Of a stretch of 10,512 bases of DNA, positions 6,413-10,512 are shown piece by piece. Both the position numbers and the translations under genes were made by a program. A model generated the notes under the pieces. It searched no databases, was not told the origin of the DNA, and saw nothing but the letters and a program-made list of their open reading frames with translations. Numbering within the stretch: position 1 is the first letter of the stretch; each line of letters starts with the position of its first letter. Origin of the DNA: Bacteroidota bacterium (GTDB lineage: Bacteria; Bacteroidota; Rhodothermia; Balneolales; HLUCCA01); assembly GCA_003448835.1 (NCBI GenBank), contig DLXM01000293.1, positions 1 to 10,512 of the forward strand, given 5' to 3'.

Positions 6413-7018
6413 TTATTTGTTAGCACTATTTACGTACTCTTCAAATGTGGACGTTTTGAATGATTCAGTTCCAACATAAGAAAGCAGATTGCTGTACATC
6501 GAGGCATCCATAAATCCTGGTTGAAATCCAAGTGGATCACCGTTTGTATCTACGAATACCGTGGTTGGAAACGAGCTGACTCCAAAAGCTGCTGCGAGTT
6601 CCGATTCTGTCATCGTTTCACCGTTAAATACGACTTGTCTTTCAGACTCTGCATCGATACGAACCAAATAAAACAGATCATCCACAGTTGTTTTTACAAT
6701 TTCGGTAGGATGTGTTTCGGCTGCCATTTTTCGGCAATATCCACACCAGACAGCATATACTTCAACCAACACTTTTTTGCCATGTTGTTTAGCCAGAGAC
6801 TGAGCTTCTTCCATACTGTAAATTTTGGATCCAGTCCAGGTCGGCCAACCATCGTCAGCATTGCCGGATTTAAGGTCGAGTCCTAATAGAGATGCTTCTC
6901 GTTCGTTCATCGCCTCGATCGGAGTGGATTCAATAGCTTGCTTCTGCTCGTTGGGGGTGTTACCACTGCACGCGGTTAACAATAAGAACATGATTAATAA
7001 CATAGAGTTGATTTTCAT
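6413..7018 (-). CDS. Thioredoxin-fold lipoprotein
   Basis: A predicted envelope thiol-disulfide or thiol reductase protein, 201 residues long. The N-terminus is a lipoprotein signal (MKINSMLLIMFLLLTAC) with lipid-carrying C17 in the lipobox LTAC. A flexible acidic linker runs to about 55. The thioredoxin fold covers about 65-185, with the redox motif WCGYC (C92, C95) and the cis-proline loop SFPTT (P151). A tail of about 15 residues follows. The motif and fold match the single-domain thioredoxins often called thioredoxin family or DUF255-like proteins, but no specific name is warranted. It is transcribed ahead of dsbD, so DsbD is a likely source of its electrons. It has no Shine-Dalgarno sequence. 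Confidence 0.85.
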   Translation of the reverse strand: MKINSMLLIMFLLLTACSGNTPNEQKQAIESTPIEAMNEREASLLGLDLKSGNADDGWPTWTGSKIYSMEEAQSLAKQHGKKVLVEVYAVWCGYCRKMAAETHPTEIVKTTVDDLFYLVRIDAESERQVVFNGETMTESELAAAFGVSSFPTTVFVDTNGDPLGFQPGFMDASMYSNLLSYVGTESFKTSTFEEYVNSANK

Positions 7019-7055
7019 GGGTCTGAAGTCAGTTTGATAGATTTAATTTTGCTGT

Positions 7056-7063
7056 CAAAAATA
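7056..7063 (-). promoter_or_regulatory. Candidate -7 element for the lipoprotein-dsbD operon
   Basis: Minus-strand TATTTTTG matches the Bacteroidota -7 consensus TAnnTTTG exactly and would start transcription about 30 nt before the lipoprotein start codon. No matching -33 TTTG lies at the usual distance, so this is a moderate call. Confidence 0.35.
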
Positions 7064-7146
7064 CTGAGAAAAATAGATTTAAATTGTAAAGAATCATCAT
7101 TTTGAGTTCTAAGATAGTATTGGTGCCAATCCGTAAGATTATTTGA

Positions 7147-7175
7147 TGTCATACTGACAGCTTTAATGGATTCAT
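7147..7175. promoter_or_regulatory. Candidate activator site upstream of clpB
   Basis: A perfect dyad TGTCA-TAC-TGACA (7147-7159) is followed by ATGGATTCAT (7166-7175). Both recall words before hsp20: CTGACA occurs there at 119-124 and 141-146, and ATGGATCCAT at 127-136. Spacing between the words and to the promoter differs between the two genes. The block lies 12-40 bp upstream of the candidate sigma-54 promoter at 7185-7201. Confidence 0.35.
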
Positions 7176-7184
7176 GGCGACATT

Positions 7185-7201
7185 TTGGCAGTAAATGTGC
7201 T
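7185..7201 (+). promoter_or_regulatory. Candidate sigma-54 promoter of clpB
   Basis: TTGGCAGT-AAAT-GTGCT keeps GG (7187-7188) and GC (7199-7200) exactly 10 bases apart and matches 10 of 13 defined consensus positions. The predicted start is near 7212, giving a leader of about 178 nt. The rest of the 371-bp divergent interval 7019-7389 contains the dyad ATTGG-TG-CCAAT (7119-7130), TCTCG/CGAGA (7268-7272 with 7287-7291) and two competing short stems just before clpB (CGGTT 7327-7331 with AACCG 7366-7370; TTTTC 7345-7349 with GAAAA 7363-7367). I see no gene, CIRCE element or sigma-32-like promoter there. A match this imperfect could arise by chance in a region of this size. Confidence 0.4.
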
Positions 7202-7389
7202 AAAAATTGATTTGGTATGATTTGTGCAATAATTCAATTAAACAAAAAGGGCATCTATTTTATCTAATCTCGATCGATTTTTGAAACGAGAATGATTCGA
7301 ATGGATGTCAAACATAACGCAAATTCCGGTTGATTCGTTTGCGATTTTCCTACCGGATATGCGAAAACCGATTTTACAACGATATTATT

Positions 7390-10026
7390 ATGAATTTTAA
7401 CAAGTTTACTATCAAAGCGCAGGAAGCAGTTCAAGGTGCTTTGGAACTTGCTGCATCCCGCAATCATCAGGCACTGGAACCTGTTCATTTGCTGAATTCC
7501 TTGATGAAGGATCAGCAGGGTGTGACTATTACGATTTTGAAAAAAATGGAGGTTTCGGTTCAGCGGGTGGCTGCTGAGCTGGATAAAATGCTCAAGAAGT
7601 TACCGGTTGTACAGGGAGCCGCTGTATCCGGACAGTATCTGTCGAATACGTCCAAAGCATTGATGGATATTGCTATGAAATCGGCCGAGGAGATGGGCGA
7701 TGACTACATCAGCACCGAACATTTATTTCTTGCTGTGTTGAAGCAAAGCGGGGACGTGAGCACGTTATTGAAAGCTGAGGGTGTGACTGAAGAGGCAGTG
7801 TTGAATGTGTTGAAAACGGTGCGTGGAAATACCAAAGTGGACGATCCGAATGCTGAGGGACGATATCAGTCGTTGAAAAAATATGCGCGGGACCTGAATG
7901 AACTTGCCGAGAAAAATAAACTTGATCCTGTGATTGGACGGGACCAGGAAATTCGACGTGTGATGCAGATTTTGAGTCGACGTACCAAGAATAATCCTGT
8001 GCTGATCGGTGAGCCGGGTGTGGGTAAAACGGCTATCGCTGAGGGACTGGCATTGCGAATTGTTAAAGGTGATGTTCCCGAGGGACTCAAAACCAAACGT
8101 GTAGTTGCCCTGGATATGGGAGCGCTGATTGCCGGAACTAAATTCCGTGGCGAGTTTGAAGAACGATTGAAAGCGGTTGTGAAAGAAGTGACGGATTCGA
8201 ATGGTGAGTTGATTCTGTTCATCGATGAAATCCATACGTTGGTTGGAGCCGGTGCAGCGGAAGGAGCAATGGATGCAGCAAACATCCTCAAGCCGGCTCT
8301 TGCACGTGGAGAAATGCATGCCATTGGAGCTACGACGTTGACTGAATACCGAAAGTATATCGAGAAGGATAAAGCACTGGAGCGACGATTGCAGACCGTT
8401 GTGGTAGGCGAACCATCCGTAGAGGATACGGTTTCAATCTTGCGTGGACTCAAAGAACGCTATGAATTGCATCATGGGGTACGCATAACTGATGAGGCCA
8501 TCGTGGCTGCGGCTGAGTTGTCGGACAGATATATAAGTGACAGATTTCTTCCAGATAAAGCGATTGATTTGATTGATGAAGCAGCCTCCCGTTTGAGGAT
8601 TCAAATTGACTCTATGCCTGAGGAGTTGGATCAAATTGATCGGCAAATTCGTCAACTTGAAATCGAACGCGAAGCTCTGAAACGTGAAAAAGACTCAAGT
8701 AAAACGGATCAAATCAATAAAGAATTAGCCGATTTACAGGAGAAATATCAGGAATTGGCTACTCGCTGGAATAGTGAGAAGGAGATGATCCAGAATATTC
8801 AGGGTATGAAACAGGCAGTTGAGTCCGCCCGAAATGAAGCCGACAAAGCCGAGCGAAGTGGCAATTATGAAAAAGTTGCTGAGTTACGATATGGTACTAT
8901 AAATCGCCTTGAAAAGGAAATGGCTGATGAACAACGAAAGCTTGTGGATATGCAGGGTGACAAGGCAATGCTCAAGGAGGAAGTTTATGCTGAGGAAATC
9001 GCAGATATAGTGTCGCGATGGACCGGTATTCCCGTTCGGAAAATGCTTCAGGGCGAGCGTCAGAAATTATTGATGCTCGAGAAGGAATTGCATAAACGAG
9101 TCGTTGGGCAGGATGTGGCTATTGAAGCGGTTGCTAATGCTGTTCGTAGATCTCGTGCCGGACTACAGGATGAAGATCGTCCGATTGGATCGTTCATTTT
9201 CATGGGATCTACCGGGGTTGGTAAAACTGAACTGGCTCGAACACTGGCTTCGTTTTTGTTCAATGATGACAATGCGATGGTGCGTATCGACATGAGTGAG
9301 TATATGGAACGACACAGTGTGAGTCGTTTGGTTGGAGCGCCTCCGGGGTATGTGGGTTATGATGAAGGTGGACAGTTAACGGAGGCTGTTCGACGCCATC
9401 CTTATTCGGTGGTTCTTCTGGATGAAATCGAAAAAGCACATCCTGATGTGTTTAATGTCTTGCTTCAGGTACTGGATGACGGACGGTTGACCGATAACAA
9501 AGGTGTGACTGTGAATTTCAAGAATACGATTATCATTATGACCAGTAATATCGGGTCACACATGATACAAAAGCGAATTCAGGAGTCCGGAGGGACACTT
9601 AGTGATGAGGTTTATGAAGAGTTGCAAAAATCCCTGTATGAACAACTGAAACAAACGATTCGTCCGGAGTTTTTGAATCGAATTGATGATGTGATCGTGT
9701 TTCATCCACTTGGAAAAGAGCAATTACGTCATATTGTGGACATCCAGTTACTACGAGTGTACGATATGGTAGCAAAACAAAATATTCGATTGGTGGTGCC
9801 ACAATTGGTTAAAGACTGGTTGGCAGAGAGGGGATATGATCCGCTATTTGGGGCTCGTCCTTTAAAACGATTGATTCAAACACAGTTGGTAAACAAATTG
9901 GCGACGGTATTGCTGATGCGTGAGAGCACAGACAATGTGGAATTCGAAGTGGCGATTAATAAAGGTGGTGAATCGCTGGAGTTTGTGGAAATATTTTCTG
10001 ATGTCTCGAGCTGGGCTGGAAAATAA
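7390..10026 (+). CDS. clpB: ATP-dependent disaggregase ClpB
   Basis: A hexameric AAA+ chaperone that threads aggregated proteins through its pore, working with DnaK and small heat-shock proteins. The start at 7390 gives 878 residues beginning [14 protein letters not shown], the usual ClpB start; an upstream in-frame ATG at 7330 would add 20 atypical residues. The N-terminal Clp repeat domain spans about 1-145. AAA1 has Walker A GEPGVGKT (207-214), Walker B LILFIDE (274-280) and arginine fingers R332-R333. The coiled-coil M domain (about 410-530) separates ClpB from ClpA and ClpC. AAA2 has Walker A GSTGVGKT (606-613), Walker B VVLLDE (674-679) and sensor region GARPLKR (821-827). The pore loops are [11 protein letters not shown], with F252 where tyrosine is usual, and GYVGYDEGG with Y654. 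No Shine-Dalgarno sequence precedes the start. It may be under sigma-54 control like hsp20. Confidence 0.97.
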   Translation: MNFNKFTIKAQEAVQGALELAASRNHQALEPVHLLNSLMKDQQGVTITILKKMEVSVQRVAAELDKMLKKLPVVQGAAVSGQYLSNTSKALMDIAMKSAEEMGDDYISTEHLFLAVLKQSGDVSTLLKAEGVTEEAVLNVLKTVRGNTKVDDPNAEGRYQSLKKYARDLNELAEKNKLDPVIGRDQEIRRVMQILSRRTKNNPVLIGEPGVGKTAIAEGLALRIVKGDVPEGLKTKRVVALDMGALIAGTKFRGEFEERLKAVVKEVTDSNGELILFIDEIHTLVGAGAAEGAMDAANILKPALARGEMHAIGATTLTEYRKYIEKDKALERRLQTVVVGEPSVEDTVSILRGLKERYELHHGVRITDEAIVAAAELSDRYISDRFLPDKAIDLIDEAASRLRIQIDSMPEELDQIDRQIRQLEIEREALKREKDSSKTDQINKELADLQEKYQELATRWNSEKEMIQNIQGMKQAVESARNEADKAERSGNYEKVAELRYGTINRLEKEMADEQRKLVDMQGDKAMLKEEVYAEEIADIVSRWTGIPVRKMLQGERQKLLMLEKELHKRVVGQDVAIEAVANAVRRSRAGLQDEDRPIGSFIFMGSTGVGKTELARTLASFLFNDDNAMVRIDMSEYMERHSVSRLVGAPPGYVGYDEGGQLTEAVRRHPYSVVLLDEIEKAHPDVFNVLLQVLDDGRLTDNKGVTVNFKNTIIIMTSNIGSHMIQKRIQESGGTLSDEVYEELQKSLYEQLKQTIRPEFLNRIDDVIVFHPLGKEQLRHIVDIQLLRVYDMVAKQNIRLVVPQLVKDWLAERGYDPLFGARPLKRLIQTQLVNKLATVLLMRESTDNVEFEVAINKGGESLEFVEIFSDVSSWAGK

Positions 10027-10040
10027 ATACAATTTTTTCA

Positions 10041-10054
10041 CAGATTTTAATCTG
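10041..10054. repeat. Inverted repeat downstream of clpB
   Basis: CAGATT-TT-AATCTG is a 6-bp dyad 15 nt after the clpB stop codon. No T tract follows it, so it is not a convincing terminator. It might mark the end of the clpB message or be an operator for the gene starting at 10196. Nothing else stands out in 10027-10195. Confidence 0.25.
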
Positions 10055-10195
10055 CAAATATGATGCTTAAGTAGTAATTTGCTAAGATATTGTAATTTTC
10101 TGTGTGAATTTATCGGGCACGAATTTATTTTTTCGCTTGTTAAGACACAAAGATCAATCAAATTGAGATTAAATCGATAACTAAATAATTTATTT

Positions 10196-10512
10196 ATGGC
10201 TACGAGAAAAGAACGTCACCAGTCAAAAACCGGCAAAAAATCATCACTTCCACTTTTTGGCATAGTTGGTGTCGTTGTGGCCGTAATCGCAGTTGGAGCC
10301 TGGTATTTTGCTAAACCATCCACTGACGAATCACCAACGGTTGGAAGTATTTCGGAAACTGCTGAAATTCAGGGAGACTGGGGCATGGGTAATCCGGATG
10401 CCAAATTGACCATAATCGAATATGGTGATTTTCAGTGTCCCGCATGTGGATTTTACCATCCGATTGTTAAAGAATTGATGGAAGAATTCAACGATGATGT
10501 GTATTTCATATT
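10196..10512 (+). CDS. Membrane-anchored DsbA-family thiol oxidoreductase (partial)
   Basis: The frame opens at ATG 10196 and stays open to the window end, giving 105 residues of a longer protein. A basic N-terminus (MATRKERHQSKTGKK) precedes one membrane segment (about 20-38), so the rest should face the periplasm. After a short linker the thioredoxin fold begins with WGMGNPDAKLTIIEYGDFQ and the redox motif CPAC (C81, C84). This is the layout of DsbA-like proteins of the BdbD/Thioredoxin_4 type, which oxidise or isomerise exported proteins. The C-terminal half, including the cis-proline loop, lies outside the window. It follows clpB in the same direction after 169 nt. No Shine-Dalgarno sequence is seen; the leader reads AATTTATTT before ATG. 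The family is likely, but whether it acts as oxidase or isomerase is open. Confidence 0.85.
   Translation, partial: MATRKERHQSKTGKKSSLPLFGIVGVVVAVIAVGAWYFAKPSTDESPTVGSISETAEIQGDWGMGNPDAKLTIIEYGDFQCPACGFYHPIVKELMEEFNDDVYFI

Noticed and set aside
7202..7389. Search for CIRCE, HAIR or sigma-32-type heat-shock elements before clpB
   Set aside because: No TTAGCACTC-N9-GAGTGCTAA dyad or CTTGAA/CCCCAT pair is visible; only short AT-rich inverted repeats were found.
7866..8453. Minus-strand open frames of up to 195 codons inside clpB (also 7765-8319)
   Set aside because: They lie opposite highly conserved ClpB coding sequence and are rich in serine, arginine and isoleucine without any motif; they are by-products of its codon use.
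10041..10054. CAGATT/AATCTG hairpin as the clpB terminator
   Set aside because: The stem is short and no T tract follows on the plus strand.
10105..10135. GGGCACG-containing stretch before the dsbA-like gene as a sigma-54 promoter
   Set aside because: GGCACGA is present, but no GC follows at the required 10-base distance from GG.

Overview
The window reads as bacterial chromosome with moderate GC and dense genes. It looks like a member of the Bacteroidota/Balneolota/Rhodothermota side of the tree, but this placement is an inference. It rests on three things: AT-rich leaders without Shine-Dalgarno sequences in front of nearly every gene, one candidate Bacteroidota-type -7 element (TAnnTTTG), and the style of the long ArsC/phosphatase-like protein, DsbD and ClpB. 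I see no rRNA, tRNA, IS element, phage gene or CRISPR array.

Layout, left to right. Positions 1-226 hold the control region of a small heat-shock protein gene. It contains a full match to the sigma-54 (RpoN) -24/-12 promoter and upstream repeats that could bind an enhancer-binding protein. hsp20 (239-685, +) ends at a strong terminator that overlaps the end of the convergent arsR-arsC pair (1848 to 745, -). A 169-bp divergent region separates arsR from htrA (2018-3526, +), a Do-type periplasmic serine protease with two PDZ domains. A terminator-like hairpin lies between htrA and an RluA-family pseudouridine synthase gene (3618-4289, +). On the minus strand a thioredoxin-fold lipoprotein (7018-6413) is followed by dsbD (6308-4509), a transmembrane thiol reductase with all six redox cysteines. 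A 371-bp divergent region leads to clpB (7390-10026, +), the AAA+ disaggregase. The window ends inside a membrane-anchored DsbA-family oxidoreductase (10196 to beyond 10512, +).

The genes share a theme of protein quality control. Hsp20 holds unfolding cytoplasmic proteins and ClpB (with DnaK, not in the window) extracts them. HtrA degrades misfolded envelope proteins. DsbD, the thioredoxin-like lipoprotein and the DsbA-like protein handle thiol-disulfide exchange outside the cytoplasm. The arsenate module fits loosely, because its reductase carries the three cysteines of the thioredoxin-coupled ArsC mechanism.

The most interesting signal is regulatory. hsp20 has a textbook sigma-54 promoter, and clpB has a weaker GG-N10-GC candidate with related upstream words (CTGACA and ATGGAT-Y-CAT). 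This suggests, without proving it, a chaperone regulon driven by sigma-54 and an enhancer-binding protein.
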